A stretch of DNA of 64,000 nt, from the NCBI RefSeq assembly GCF_000019845.1, contig NC_010578.1, positions 1 to 64,000 of the forward strand, given 5' to 3'. This document shows positions 53,654 to 63,348 of the stretch, piece by piece; position 1 is the first letter of the stretch; every line of letters starts with the position of its first letter. Source of the stretch: Beijerinckia indica subsp. indica ATCC 9039 (GTDB lineage Bacteria; Pseudomonadota; Alphaproteobacteria; Rhizobiales; Beijerinckiaceae). The notes under the pieces were generated by a model that ran no database searches, was not told where the DNA came from, and saw nothing but the letters and a program-made list of their open reading frames with translations. A program made the position numbers and the translations under genes.

Positions 53654-54538
53654 GGAGCTGTTGCACAATTTTATGGTTAACGGCGTGTTGAGGAAATAGG
53701 TGGATTTTGTGCCTCCGATTTGGGAGGCCAGCCATGATCCTCAACGCCATTGTCGAGAAGCTGAAGCGTTCGTCCAAGGACGATTTCAAGGGGCGGCATT
53801 TCGAGGCGTGGCTGATTATCCAGGCGGTGTCCTGGTATCTGCGCTATCCCTTGAGCTACCGGAACATCAAAGACATGTTCCTTGAACGCGGCTTCGAGGT
53901 CGACCATAGCACCTTGAATCGTTGGTTTTGGCCTATGCGCCGCTAATCGAGACGCGGCTGCGATCCTTCCGCAAGCCGCATTGCGGCTCGATCCGCATCG
54001 ATGAGACTTATGTGAAGATCAAAGGTCAATGGCGCTATCTTTATCGGGCCATCGACAAGCACGGCAACCAAGTCGATTTCCTTTTGACGGCGCAGCGTGA
54101 TTTGGCCGCCGCCAAGCGGTTCTTCCGCAAGATGCTGAAGGACGAGCCTCTGCTTTCCCCCGATCATATCGGCACCGATGGTACCAAAACCTTCCCGCCT
54201 GCCATCGAGGCGGCGGAGAAGGAAGGGCTTTTACGCACGAACCCGATCCATTGGGGCACCAAACACCTGCAACAGGGCATCGAAAGCGACCATTTTAGGG
54301 TCAAACAAAACATGCCGAAGGTCGGCTGCTTCCAATCCTTTCACACCGCCAGACGAACCATCAAAGGGTTCGAGGCCATGCTGTGGCTGCGCAAGGGCTT
54401 TGCTTCATCGGCCAGTCGACTGTCTGCGAGCAGAACAACCTGCTCTCTGTCTGCTTCGGACTTCCCTTGGTTAACAGAGCGTAAAAATCACAGTCTCAAA
54501 CGTCTTGCCGTGTCCGTATACAAAATTTGCAACGCGCC
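53654..54538 (+). mobile_element. IS6-family insertion sequence (decayed)
   Basis: An IS6-family element. Its left end GGAGCTGTTGCACAA (53654-53668) and right end TTTGCAACGCGCC (54526-54538) are imperfect inverted matches of the family end GGCTCTGTTGCAAA. The transposase inside carries two frameshifts. The element forms the right border of the GC-rich TetR/SDR segment; no target duplication is recognised. Confidence 0.75.
53734..54484 (+). pseudogene. IS6-family transposase with two frameshifts
   Basis: The DDE transposase starts at ATG 53734 (GGGAGG upstream) with KGRHFEAWLIIQAVSWYLRY and STLNRW, then a one-base loss in a G run after 53925 changes frame to VLAYAPLIETRLRSF; GSIRIDETYVKIKGQWRYLYR with the first Asp and DGTKTFPPAI (second Asp) follow, and RRTIKGFEAMLWLRKGF is near the end. 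A second one-base loss near 54400 (T run) shifts it again so that CFIGQSTVCEQNNLLSVCFGL and a TAA at 54482 end it. Both losses are in homopolymers, so the element is probably inactive. Confidence 0.85.
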
Positions 54539-54539
54539 C

Positions 54540-54803
54540 CTATCTGCGGGGATGCTTTTTCTGGGGGCTTGGACTTGGACCGATCGCTGCGCTATCCGGC
54601 CGGAAAAAATTCTGATTGACCGGTCTGTCCTCTCTTCCTTCATGCATGATCAAGGTGCCAGGAACACGACGGGCTTCCGCCGCATCTTCCTGGGCGCGCC
54701 CGATAGGAGAAGGTTGGCTATGCGCGCTCATTAAGCTCGCCACGAGAAGAGAGGACATCATGAAGAGTAAAAAAATTATTGGATATGGCTTTCTGAGAGA
54801 CAT
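54540..54803 (-). CDS. Small exported protein, paralogue A
   Basis: An 87-aa protein with a signal peptide (MSLRKPYPIIFLLFMMSSLL, cleaved around SAHS). The mature part reads QPSPIGRAQEDAAEA then VPGTLIMHEGRE and NQNFFRPDSAAIGP. A paralogue lies at 55063-55344 with the same pattern. The start is taken at the M of MSLRKP because it aligns with the paralogue and GGAG lies upstream. No known domain; function unknown. It lies next to the IS6 remnant and its 3' end touches the IS end. Confidence 0.6.
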   Translation of the reverse strand: MSLRKPYPIIFLLFMMSSLLVASLMSAHSQPSPIGRAQEDAAEARRVPGTLIMHEGREDRPVNQNFFRPDSAAIGPSPSPQKKHPRR

Positions 54804-55062
54804 CTCTCCTCTCCACCTACGCGTGGCTGGCTTTTGAAGGATCCAAACGAAGCCCCACGACAAGAGTTCCTGCAAGGCATGGCCTTCGCCAAAGGGCCCT
54901 TAGCTCTTTGTCTTCGAACATCGGGATCACGCTCGACATGATGGCCTAGCCTGAGGGAGAAGTCTTACACGGAGTTTCAAGGTCGTGCCATTTATGCGCA
55001 GCTTTTTGAAGCTTCATGCCAACAAGCCAACAAGACTTCGGATCTGTGTCTTCTCCCTAGCC

Positions 55063-55344
55063 TCAATGCTTATGGTATGGATGTTTCCGCTGGTGGCTTG
55101 GTTTCGGATCGATCGCCGCGCTGTCAGGCCAAAAATAATTCTGATCGCCAGGAATGGCCGATCTCCCTTCACGAATGATCAAAGTGCCAGGAACCTGATA
55201 AGCTTCCTCTGTCAGTTCCTGGACTTGGCCGATGGGAGAAGGTTGGCTATGGGCACTCATTGATCCAGCCAGGGATACAGCCATGATACAGATGGACATT
55301 AGCAGGAACCAATAGGTCGTCTGATGCGGCTCTTTAAGGGACAT
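55063..55344 (-). CDS. Small exported protein, paralogue B
   Basis: A 93-aa protein, paralogue of the upstream-numbered small exported protein. It starts MSLKEPHQTTYWFLLMSICI with a signal peptide to SMSAHS, then QPSPIGQVQELTEEAYQ, VPGTLIIREGR and DQNYFWPDSAAIDPKP. The pairing of N-terminal QPSPIG, VPGTLI and PDSAAI segments in both copies argues that this is a real gene family, not a chance frame. GGAGGGT lies upstream of the ATG. Located between the other copy and the outer-membrane barrel gene. Confidence 0.65.
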   Translation of the reverse strand: MSLKEPHQTTYWFLLMSICIMAVSLAGSMSAHSQPSPIGQVQELTEEAYQVPGTLIIREGRSAIPGDQNYFWPDSAAIDPKPSHQRKHPYHKH

Positions 55345-55696
55345 CTGACCCTCCAACCCCCGCGATGCTAACCTCGAATGGCCCAAAAACGGATTGGAGA
55401 GGAGAAGGGTTCCCCCCTTCAGGGGATCGGCATGCGCTGAAGAGCCGTTGCTCCCCATCTTTGGCTGCCGAGGATCAGGTTTCGCGGATGACCAGTGCAG
55501 GAACTCACTGAGGCCCTGATGCGCTCTCTCGAGAACTGTATCCGCCTTTTCTCATTGGACAGCGATGTTTCAATGCCAAAGAGAGTGGATACTTGAGTGT
55601 TGTTCTTCGCATCAAGCCAAAGCGGTATCCGCTTTGGCTTGATAGTTCCTTTATACCCTTTGCAAGAGGGAAGGGCAGGGTGGGACGAGAGCGTTC
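55345..55696. other. Gap with a terminator hairpin
   Basis: About 350 bases between the small exported protein and the outer-membrane barrel gene on the minus strand. It holds one strong hairpin (55611-55643). No other feature is seen. Confidence 0.35.
55611..55643. terminator. 15-bp perfect hairpin after the barrel gene
   Basis: ATCAAGCCAAAGCGG (55611-55625) and CCGCTTTGGCTTGAT (55629-55643) are perfect arms with a three-base loop, about 55 bases after the barrel-protein stop. Likely terminator. Confidence 0.6.
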
Positions 55697-57124
55697 TCAG
55701 AAACTGAACTCGACCTGGAAGACGCCGGCATCTGAACTTTTGCCTCCGGAGAGAGTAATGGCAGGGCCAGCGAACGCATGGATATATTCGACATAAACCT
55801 GCGTATTTGAGTTCAGGAGCCAGGAGACGCCGCCGATCATATTGGTGCCGATATAGCTCGCCTTATTGTTGCGGGTCGCCGTCAAAGGAGTTTGGGCGGG
55901 AATATAGACATAGTCATTGACGGAGGCGCGCCAGTTGAACTGAGGCCCGAAACGAACCGCAAATTCCTTAGTGGGGTTGAGGATAAGCGCGGGAGCGACA
56001 TGGATCATGTTTGAATAAGCGTTAAAGCTCGCATAGGTCAGCTGTGCTGAACGCGGGAACGGCGCCGTGAAAGTGCCGATCGTGCTGCTCTTATAGCCGT
56101 TGCTGCCGCTGAAATAGCCGCCCTGGAGTTGGACGATCGGCTGCCATTCCGCCTTTGAGAAGGTATAAGTGACGCGCCCCAAGGTACCAACGGCGCCGAC
56201 ACGTGTATGAGCAAATTGACCGAATTTGTAACCGAAATCGACATCATAGCGGAAATCGTCCACACGGCCATAGACGCGGCCGGCGACCATATCACCCTGT
56301 TCGGTGCCGGAGCGGCCGGCCAGTGACACATTGGGGCGACGCCAATAATAATAATATTCGTCGACATTCAGCACCTTGTCGATGACAGGTGTTGTAATAT
56401 ACACGCCGCTGAGTTCCTGCGTATAGGAACCGTCCTGGAACGCTGTGGTCGTTGTCACGGTTGGCCGGGCCGAGAACATCTGGAGCCGATATCCCTTGTC
56501 CCAGGTCGCTTGAACGAGGGCGCCATCGACCGCGGTCGTGATATTGTTCGCATTGCCGTTCCACAGGAAGCGGCCGGAACCAAACAGGAATTCCTGGCGT
56601 CCCAAGCGCGCGGCAATGTCCAGTGGACCGACTTTCTGGGTATAATCGACGAATAGATTTTGGATGCGCGCCGGCGCGACATCATTGGCGCCATAAGGCT
56701 TGTTGCGGCCGGGGCTAAAGTAGCTGCCCAATTCCACCAGCATCGAGAGATGTTGGTCCACATGATACCAGGCAGAGACCGTTATGCGGGAATTTAAAAG
56801 CGTATCATTTTTATTTTGGGGGCTGGTGGGAAAGCCCTGCCGTAGATTTCGATACCACCAGCCCTGCTCACGGATCGCGCCGCCGAGAGTCAGATAGGAG
56901 GTACCGGGGATGCCGAGCGGAATGTAATGAATATTGTCCAAAAGGGTCTTCCGGTTCGCCGGATCGGCGAGCTTGGAATAGTCCCGATCGGTGAACATGG
57001 TCGGGTATTCACCCTGATTGATCTGAAAATATTGCGCCATCGCTGAGCCAGGCAGCAATGCGATCGCGCAAGGAACTGAATATTTTGCAACTTTATATGC
57101 AAACCCCCGCAGCAGCCTACTCAT
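55697..57124 (-). CDS. Outer-membrane beta-barrel, alginate-export family
   Basis: A 475-aa outer-membrane protein. A signal peptide ends IALLPGSAMA-QYF. The mature part has repeated amphipathic strands with alternating aromatic residues; the segment GRQEFLFGSGRFLWNG and RLQMFSARPTVT match the alginate-export/porin family (Alginate_exp), and the protein ends VFQVEFSF with the terminal aromatic Phe typical of BAM substrates. It could transport organic acids or sugars or take part in export of polysaccharide; an alginate link is suggested only by family and by the AlgD-like gene. Similar proteins also act as channels for aromatic or alkane compounds. Confidence 0.8.
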   Translation of the reverse strand: MSRLLRGFAYKVAKYSVPCAIALLPGSAMAQYFQINQGEYPTMFTDRDYSKLADPANRKTLLDNIHYIPLGIPGTSYLTLGGAIREQGWWYRNLRQGFPTSPQNKNDTLLNSRITVSAWYHVDQHLSMLVELGSYFSPGRNKPYGANDVAPARIQNLFVDYTQKVGPLDIAARLGRQEFLFGSGRFLWNGNANNITTAVDGALVQATWDKGYRLQMFSARPTVTTTTAFQDGSYTQELSGVYITTPVIDKVLNVDEYYYYWRRPNVSLAGRSGTEQGDMVAGRVYGRVDDFRYDVDFGYKFGQFAHTRVGAVGTLGRVTYTFSKAEWQPIVQLQGGYFSGSNGYKSSTIGTFTAPFPRSAQLTYASFNAYSNMIHVAPALILNPTKEFAVRFGPQFNWRASVNDYVYIPAQTPLTATRNNKASYIGTNMIGGVSWLLNSNTQVYVEYIHAFAGPAITLSGGKSSDAGVFQVEFSF

Positions 57125-58107
57125 CTATGAATCCCCAACAGATAGTTTATGAAAGTTTTTTGTACCTATAGCTTAGCGATAATCAAGCCACACAAGCTCA
57201 TTGTATCGCAGCGGGGCACTCATAAATGTACGATGAAGCATAAGCGCAACACTATGATGGCAGATAGCCCATAGTACAATGGATGCGGCGCGCCAGTTTA
57301 CGCGCACGTAATCGACTGACCTTGCATGAAAGCAGGGTCAGACAGCATCAAGGATGAAATAGGAAACACATACACTTGGAAAAGGCGTCACGACTGCGGT
57401 GTCAACCCAAGTCGACTCTTCCATGACGTCAGCCGAGCATGGTTGTTTTCCAAGTGGTCATGATGAACGTACCGGAAGCAAGGAGATCGACTGCCTGTCC
57501 GTCACTCGATCTGCAGTTCGCCGTTCGCTTTCCCCGCCTTGTCGCCACCGCCTCTGTGGGGTCCTCTCGATACTAAATCCGATCCGTGCCATCCCGCCCA
57601 GCGAGACATTCCTTTATAGCATAGCGATTTTCTATGCTATGTAAATATATTTATATGGAAATATTTTCCCATATAAATGATATAATTTATCAACAGCTTA
57701 TTGATATCGTAATAGCTTTCGCTGTTTAGTCCCATATATTTTAGGCAGCGCCGGCCGGGACGGCGGTCTCACGGGACCAAAAACGTTTCGAAGCGAAAGG
57801 TCTGGAATATTGCCATGGGAATAGGGGGAGCTAAAGTCTTCGCGATGATCAAATCGGCTGGCATCGACGAAGGCCTTTTTGGTGGTCCGCCCCTTTTGCC
57901 TGCTTAATGAGAAGGTTCGTTCGATAGCCCAGACAAAATCGGTTAGTCTTTGAGCGCTTAGCAGGATGGAGGGCACCATGGCATGAAGGTGTAGGAAGGC
58001 GACAAGGCCAAGGTTCCAGAAGTGGCGCGAGGCCTGCGTCGCTCTGGGGCTGGCATCCACATGGTTATTTTCAGATCAGTGTAAGCAACCTATTTCGAGA
58101 CAACCTC
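57125..58107. other. Long gap with one uncertain small frame
   Basis: Nearly 1 kb between two minus-strand genes. A 120-aa minus-strand frame at 57698-58060 contains FVWAIERTFSLSRQKGR, faintly similar to IS5-type transposase endings, but the rest does not match. I call no gene. AT-rich sequence at 57640-57700. Confidence 0.35.
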
Positions 58108-59532
58108 TTAAGGCCATGAGGCGAGATACTTAAATTGTCTAATATAAGGTTTGCTAATCTTGATTGTGCCCCCAGCGGCTGCACCTGATACAGAGCCGAA
58201 ACATATTTTTAGAGAACTTAGTTCTATCGTCGAAAAATGATCAGGAACGGTAAAGACCGGTGATAAGAGATTATAAGTGCCATCCGGCATGGTATCATTT
58301 TTTGTATATGCGGCAGTGGCGAACGTTGTCTCTATCGTTGTCACTCCATCAATCTTGAATGTCATAAAGAATCCAACAGGGACGATATTTTTTCCATTGG
58401 CAAGCTCTATGGTTATCCCCGCGCGATAAGAATTCCCCGGGCTTATCCCAGAACTGGCGGCGCTCGCAGTAGGAATAATTGTCCCTGATGTTGACAGATT
58501 GAGCCAAGTGGCCGCGTTAGAGGAAGGGGCCGATCCATTTGGAACGGTTATGACGACCTTTTTTCGGTATGCTCCGTCAGGCTCCGTGGTGATTGCCGGC
58601 AGAGAGCCCGCAGAGCCGTTCCAAGATGCATTCGCCGTTGCTATCCATCCTGTTGGAACCTTCCCTGTAAAGTTCGTGGCCACACCGTCAGCGCCCCCAA
58701 ACAGTTGTTTCGCGGAGTTCGGCGTTGCCGCATTTTGAAGAAGATTAGTTGGGTCGGCTGCTGCATCAAGTGTGAAGGGAAAGACGACGGGAGCGGGAAG
58801 CATGTCAATGTGACGGAGCTGTGAAAAGATGTAATCGGCCACGCGCAAGGATCCTGACACATTCGGATGCACTCCGTCGAATGTATAGGCCGGATTAAAA
58901 GTCCCGGGATTTTGCGGATCCTGCAGCAGTTCATCGAAATCAATTGACTTTAGATATTTGTTTGCATGACTTTGAGAGGAGTGCCAAGCGTTGAAGTTCA
59001 GTCGGGCTGGATAAGTTGTCGCGGGATGCGAAAGGTGTGTCCGGGGCCAGATATTCTCATTTAAAATGCGCGGTGGAGTTGGCGAGATACTTAAAAGTGC
59101 GGCCTGTACGGCTTCCGCATCGGCCTTCATGCTCTCAAGCGGTCTCCCCAAGTCATTGCTGGCCCCTTCGCTAAAAAAGATGTCGGGATGCCATTTGATG
59201 AGCGGGCCCCATCTACGATCCGAGGGTGTCGCGCTGGAGGATGTATAATTGGTCAGAACCTGCGCCAATGTATTGCCGCCTATCGCCCACGAGCGCGGGG
59301 AAGCGTAGTTCCAGCCGAGCAAATTGCTCAATGGTGTCAAATAGATTCGTGTCCAATATGTATCGGAATAAGTGCCTGTCGAAGTTTGAGCGAATGTATT
59401 GGTGCTCAAACTGGTTCCGCCCGCGGCGACATTGACGATGCGAGCGAGTGACCAATGCGTTTCTGCGGCGGCATGCGTCGCGGATAAAAGGGTCAAGCCG
59501 GCAAAAGCAAGTTTGAAGCGGGCGAAACTCAT
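58108..59532 (-). CDS. SGNH/GDSL-hydrolase-like exported protein
   Basis: A 474-aa exported protein with a signal peptide (FKLAFAGLTLLSATHAAA). The N-terminal 240 residues follow an SGNH hydrolase: AAGGTSLSTN (block I-like but not the usual GDS), GGNTLAQ (Gly block), SEGASNDLGRP (Asn block) and YTFDGVHPNVSG (Asp-His block). The C-terminal half is beta-rich (Ala/Ser/Thr, IKISKPYIRQF) and may bind carbohydrate. It may remove or transfer acyl groups of a polysaccharide, which fits the acyltransferase-3 gene close by. The start is M at 59532 with GGAG nine bases upstream; a TTG five codons before is the alternative. Confidence 0.65.
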   Translation of the reverse strand: MSFARFKLAFAGLTLLSATHAAAETHWSLARIVNVAAGGTSLSTNTFAQTSTGTYSDTYWTRIYLTPLSNLLGWNYASPRSWAIGGNTLAQVLTNYTSSSATPSDRRWGPLIKWHPDIFFSEGASNDLGRPLESMKADAEAVQAALLSISPTPPRILNENIWPRTHLSHPATTYPARLNFNAWHSSQSHANKYLKSIDFDELLQDPQNPGTFNPAYTFDGVHPNVSGSLRVADYIFSQLRHIDMLPAPVVFPFTLDAAADPTNLLQNAATPNSAKQLFGGADGVATNFTGKVPTGWIATANASWNGSAGSLPAITTEPDGAYRKKVVITVPNGSAPSSNAATWLNLSTSGTIIPTASAASSGISPGNSYRAGITIELANGKNIVPVGFFMTFKIDGVTTIETTFATAAYTKNDTMPDGTYNLLSPVFTVPDHFSTIELSSLKICFGSVSGAAAGGTIKISKPYIRQFKYLASWP

Positions 59533-60315
59533 GGGCAGAAGCTCCAATCTTCCTTGTCGTCAAATGCAACAATATGAATGCTGAGATTTGTTACAAACGT
59601 CGTCTGGTTAAGGATTTATTGCGGAATTGAGAACATCCACAGCCTGAAGACGATAGCCTGGAATTACGGCTGAAGCCGGGTCGAGTGAGTTATGCCACGA
59701 TCCAACATCGCGCCTGACATTGTGGCTTTGCGGCGGTTCCATATTAGGATGGCATGGAATTCATCATTTATTTCAAAGTATTAGTGATAAATTATTCGTG
59801 ACTTTTTGCCAAATTTCTGGCGTTATGTCGCCTTATTTTTAATATAGGTAAACTAAAATAATGATTACATTTTTGATAAATTAATTTAATACCAATATAT
59901 GCTTTCTATATAAATATTGTATATAATTACGAACTAAATTTTATATATAGTATATTTAAATAATTTTGTTTATTTGTCTAGATATAATTTTCTTAAATTC
60001 AATATATTTTTATAGAATTTGCCTAAATATAATGAATTATTATATATTTATTAGCGGCATCAAGCGGCGCTGAAATGATAATTAGGGCAATAAGATGAGG
60101 CTGTGAGGGGAGCCGTTCTTGTTTTTTTATTAGGGTGATGAAAAATTGAGATTGGTTGGGAGGGTATTTTATATTACCACGCATTGCGTGGGAATTCATG
60201 TATTCAAAGCCGTTTAAGCGAGACTAGCCCTTTCTAATCCAATAGGATATTCGGGATTTCAGTAAACTGTTGGGCGTCCGCGGCTAAAGGGGTGTTGGCT
60301 GGTTGAGGGGAAGTT
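59533..60315. other. Strongly AT-rich divergent region
   Basis: About 780 bases between divergent genes, with a very AT-rich core from about 59800 to 60060 (poly A/T runs, ATATAT stretches). It should hold the promoters of both genes. No open frame is supported. Such a segment could bind nucleoid silencers. Confidence 0.4.
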
Positions 60316-61548
60316 ATGACGCTTGAAGAAACCATGAATGCCAACAAAGGCATCGGTCCGGGCTTTCATCTGTTGCGGCATGTGCTTGCCGCTTTGATTT
60401 TGATTTACCACTGCACCATTGCCGTGTTCGGTGCCCACACGAACGATTATATGGGAAAAGGCTTGCTGCTAGCCCAAAAGGCCGGTCATGACCTCACCAT
60501 GCCACAGCTGCTCATGGAAGTTATACGGCCAACATTATATACGCTCGTGGGCATGTTCTTCGCTTTGAGCGGGTTTCTTGTGACTTCAAGCGCTCTGCGC
60601 AATGGTAATATCAAGGTCTTTTTTCTCAATCGCGCCGTTCGTATCATTCCCGCTTTATCCGTGGAAATAACGCTTTCCGCCCTGATTTTGGGTCCCTTGG
60701 TAACCAACCTGCCACTTGGGCAATATTTCTCAGATCCACGATTTTTTCGGTATTTTGGTAATATAGCGGGCTTTGTGACCTTCACGCTGCCAGGCGTTTT
60801 CACGGACAATCCGTGGCCAAACATCGTTAACCTGAACCTCTGGACCTTACCGCCAGAGTTTTGGTGTTATCTCCTCATGCTCGGATTGATGATCAGCGGT
60901 CTGCTGTCTAAACAGAAATTACTGACGGCGGGCATCATCTTTGCCATATTCGTTGCGACAGCCCTTGATATTTTTGATCATCATACCTTTACCATTAAGG
61001 AAAATAATACACGTTTCACGGTGTGGTATATAGTCATGATGTTTTTTATTGGGATGTTGTTTTGTGTTAACGCAAAACATGTCATCCTGAATGTCTGGCT
61101 TGCTCTCGGCTGTGCTCTCGGCTTCTACGTCCTGACGCTGAGTGATTCCTTTGGCCCCCTAAGTGGATTATTACTGACCTATCTGACCGCTTACATCGGA
61201 ATGATACGTTTTCCTCTGTTCGACCGGATTCTCAAGGAAGATCTTTCGTATGGAATTTATTTGTATGGTTTTCCCCTCACTCAGGTGACGATCTTCTTCC
61301 TGCTACCCCATCTCGGTTTTCTTCCCGGGGGGATACGTTTGGCGATTATAACGCTGATCAGTTTTTGCCTGACTCTTATTTTTGCGAGCCTGTCTTGGAA
61401 GTTCATTGAAAAGCCAGCTCTGCGCTTACGCAAATGGGGACAAAAGAAATCCGTGCCCATATCTGCCGACGAACACGGTCCTGCGCAGAGCGTCCCCGAA
61501 GGACTAGTGCCTGTTACGGACGAAACAAGCCTGCGACCAGCGCAGTAA
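60316..61548 (+). CDS. Acyltransferase family 3 protein (paralogue)
   Basis: A 410-aa membrane acyltransferase with HLLRHVLAALILIYHC carrying the Arg and His of the family, MFFALSGFLVTSSAL, and NLWTLPPEFWCYLLM. About eleven hydrophobic segments follow, ending WKFIEKPALRLRKWGQ. It is paralogous to the protein at 10906-12132 (shared loop NLWTL-PEF-CYL and same overall length). GAGGGGAAG precedes ATG 60316. Probable role: acetylation of the exopolysaccharide, next to a Wzy-like polymerase and an SGNH hydrolase. Confidence 0.85.
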   Translation: MTLEETMNANKGIGPGFHLLRHVLAALILIYHCTIAVFGAHTNDYMGKGLLLAQKAGHDLTMPQLLMEVIRPTLYTLVGMFFALSGFLVTSSALRNGNIKVFFLNRAVRIIPALSVEITLSALILGPLVTNLPLGQYFSDPRFFRYFGNIAGFVTFTLPGVFTDNPWPNIVNLNLWTLPPEFWCYLLMLGLMISGLLSKQKLLTAGIIFAIFVATALDIFDHHTFTIKENNTRFTVWYIVMMFFIGMLFCVNAKHVILNVWLALGCALGFYVLTLSDSFGPLSGLLLTYLTAYIGMIRFPLFDRILKEDLSYGIYLYGFPLTQVTIFFLLPHLGFLPGGIRLAIITLISFCLTLIFASLSWKFIEKPALRLRKWGQKKSVPISADEHGPAQSVPEGLVPVTDETSLRPAQ

Positions 61549-61551
61549 GGA

Positions 61552-61581
61552 ACCAAGGATTTATTATCCGCGATCCTTGGT
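61552..61581 (+). terminator. Terminator after acyltransferase paralogue
   Basis: ACCAAGGAT (61552-61560) and ATCCTTGGT (61573-61581) form a 9-bp stem, followed by ATTATTTTAA. Located just after the acyltransferase stop, before the convergent polymerase gene. Confidence 0.6.
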
Positions 61582-61699
61582 ATTATTTTAAGGTGAGCCG
61601 CCACTCATGGCGGCTGTCGATTGTAGCACTTTACCCTATTGCGTTCAGCGGGCCGGTCTTCATTAAGAGTGCCTTCTAGCCCTTTTAAGGAAAGAATTT

Positions 61700-63064
61700 T
61701 CAAATCCGCGATCCGCGAGGCGGGGTTGCGATGAAGTTCGGCCTCGCATATCCCGCTCTTCCCTCCGTGGCTGCGTTTCTCATGGCATGATCCGGTTCAT
61801 GGAAATGTCGAGCGGATTTCCGTTGACGCCTATCACTCATGATCGCGAGATAGGTCAAGACAACAATGGGTGCCAACACGCGTGACCCATACACAAAATA
61901 CCATTGGTTCGGGCTCCAAACAACGCTAGCAATGTCATAAGCGAGTAATGCGGCCCAATACAGGCTACCTTCACGGGTTTTTTGAACCAGAAATGCGGAT
62001 ATGACACCCCATGTGAAGAGAAAAATTCCACAGCCGATAAGACCAAAGTCATTGACCATGACGCGAAGCGCTGTCGAGGCGTTTCCATCGCGCCAATCCC
62101 CAATATCAATATTTGACTGAACCGTATCCAGGTAGCTGCCGCCTCCCGTGATTAATCCAGCCAGGAACTTGAAAGTATTGTTGCCGTATGCGAGATCGCC
62201 GCTCCAATAGTTCCAGTACCACCCGTGGAAGGCGGGGATATAGCCAGCGAACCATATGCGCATATGCTCCAATGTTTCCCCAATTTGCGAAAAATTAAAA
62301 TCACCGAGGCGAATGCTTTGGAGAAAAGCCATCATCGAAACGAGGCCAAACACGAGAACCGTGGCCGCAATGGTGTTTCTCTTGGAGAAGATTGACCTTT
62401 CGGTTCCTAAAAGCGTCTGTCCCGCTATGATCCCAGATACAAGAAGCAACAAGGACATGAAGACGGGACTGCGGATCGTGCTCACGAATGTCAGGACGAA
62501 AAGGGGAAACAAGGAGACGATGACGAGAATGGCGCGCCGCATCCATTGATAGCGCCCGATCACCGAGCAGACGCCGACAAGAACGATCGCGGCTTGCGGC
62601 ATCGCGAAGGCAATCTTACCGAGCATACCCGACTCGATGCCGCCCGTTCTGATTTCCGAGTTGATGTCTCTGATTGTCTCCGCATAATCATCGTTGAGCA
62701 GGTCGCCTGCGCCGCCCTTCAAAATTTCATAGGGAGACCACAATCCAGCGAGCGCGCAAAGGGAAACGAAGGCTGAAATGTTGGGAGTGGGGGGTGTTTC
62801 CCGGCTGACAGGTCGGCATTCACGCATAAGAGTCAGGATCTTGTGGCCCGCCATGAACGACAAGATAAGCTCAATGATGATAATATTCGTTAGGGTACTC
62901 TGGATAAACGGTCCACCAAGCAGGCCGTTTAGCGTAAAAAGAGCTCCCCAAACGAGTACCCATAAGGTATAATCGATATAAAAATCCACACCTCGGCATG
63001 AATTTATGATATAAATTCCATATGCTACCAAGAAAAGCCCTGGTATAACGGAAGAGATGACCAT
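61700..63064 (-). CDS. Wzy-like polysaccharide polymerase
   Basis: A 454-aa inner-membrane protein with about 10-12 transmembrane segments and a large periplasmic loop (around IWFAGYIPAFHGWYWNYWSG to ITGGGSYLDTVQ) with an Arg at each end, as in O-antigen/exopolysaccharide polymerases (Wzy). A cytoplasmic tail of about 45 residues is rich in Arg/His/Pro. These proteins have low sequence conservation, so the call rests on topology and context: convergent acyltransferase, adjacent glycosyltransferase, and Wzx and Wzc homologues elsewhere in the window. Confidence 0.6.
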   Translation of the reverse strand: MVISSVIPGLFLVAYGIYIINSCRGVDFYIDYTLWVLVWGALFTLNGLLGGPFIQSTLTNIIIIELILSFMAGHKILTLMRECRPVSRETPPTPNISAFVSLCALAGLWSPYEILKGGAGDLLNDDYAETIRDINSEIRTGGIESGMLGKIAFAMPQAAIVLVGVCSVIGRYQWMRRAILVIVSLFPLFVLTFVSTIRSPVFMSLLLLVSGIIAGQTLLGTERSIFSKRNTIAATVLVFGLVSMMAFLQSIRLGDFNFSQIGETLEHMRIWFAGYIPAFHGWYWNYWSGDLAYGNNTFKFLAGLITGGGSYLDTVQSNIDIGDWRDGNASTALRVMVNDFGLIGCGIFLFTWGVISAFLVQKTREGSLYWAALLAYDIASVVWSPNQWYFVYGSRVLAPIVVLTYLAIMSDRRQRKSARHFHEPDHAMRNAATEGRAGYARPNFIATPPRGSRI

Positions 63065-63348
63065 TATTTTGACTCTGGCTTCGATGAGCTGCGGGTAATT
63101 CGTGGATTATTCTTCGTTATCGCCATCCAGTGGCGATGCTTTCGTCCGAAGCGATATCACACCATCCATGGCGGAAATATGCCACGTGCCGATTATGGAG
63201 CAGATTTTCGGCATTGTCGCGTTTGCCCATTTTACTTGTCAAGAGATGGGACATCACACTCCGGCATCAAACCAAATGGACGGATGAAGGACGCTGTATC
63301 GATCGCCATGCGTTTTCGATCGGCTGAATGGCCCCGAGCGGTGCCGTT
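63065..63348. other. Short gap between polymerase and glycosyltransferase
   Basis: About 280 bases without a supported gene; it should hold the polymerase promoter. Confidence 0.3.

Noticed and set aside
52655..53668. 337-aa open frame on the minus strand opposite the second SDR gene
   Set aside because: It arises from the high GC content and is fully antisense to an obvious SDR; composition is Arg/His-rich without a domain.
53734..54484. Programmed frameshift as explanation of the split IS6 transposase
   Set aside because: IS6-family transposases are normally made from one frame, and two separate one-base losses in homopolymer runs fit decay better.
57698..58060. 120-aa minus-strand frame as a transposase remnant
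   Set aside because: Only a short AIERTF-like segment resembles IS5 proteins; rest does not match, so no call was made.
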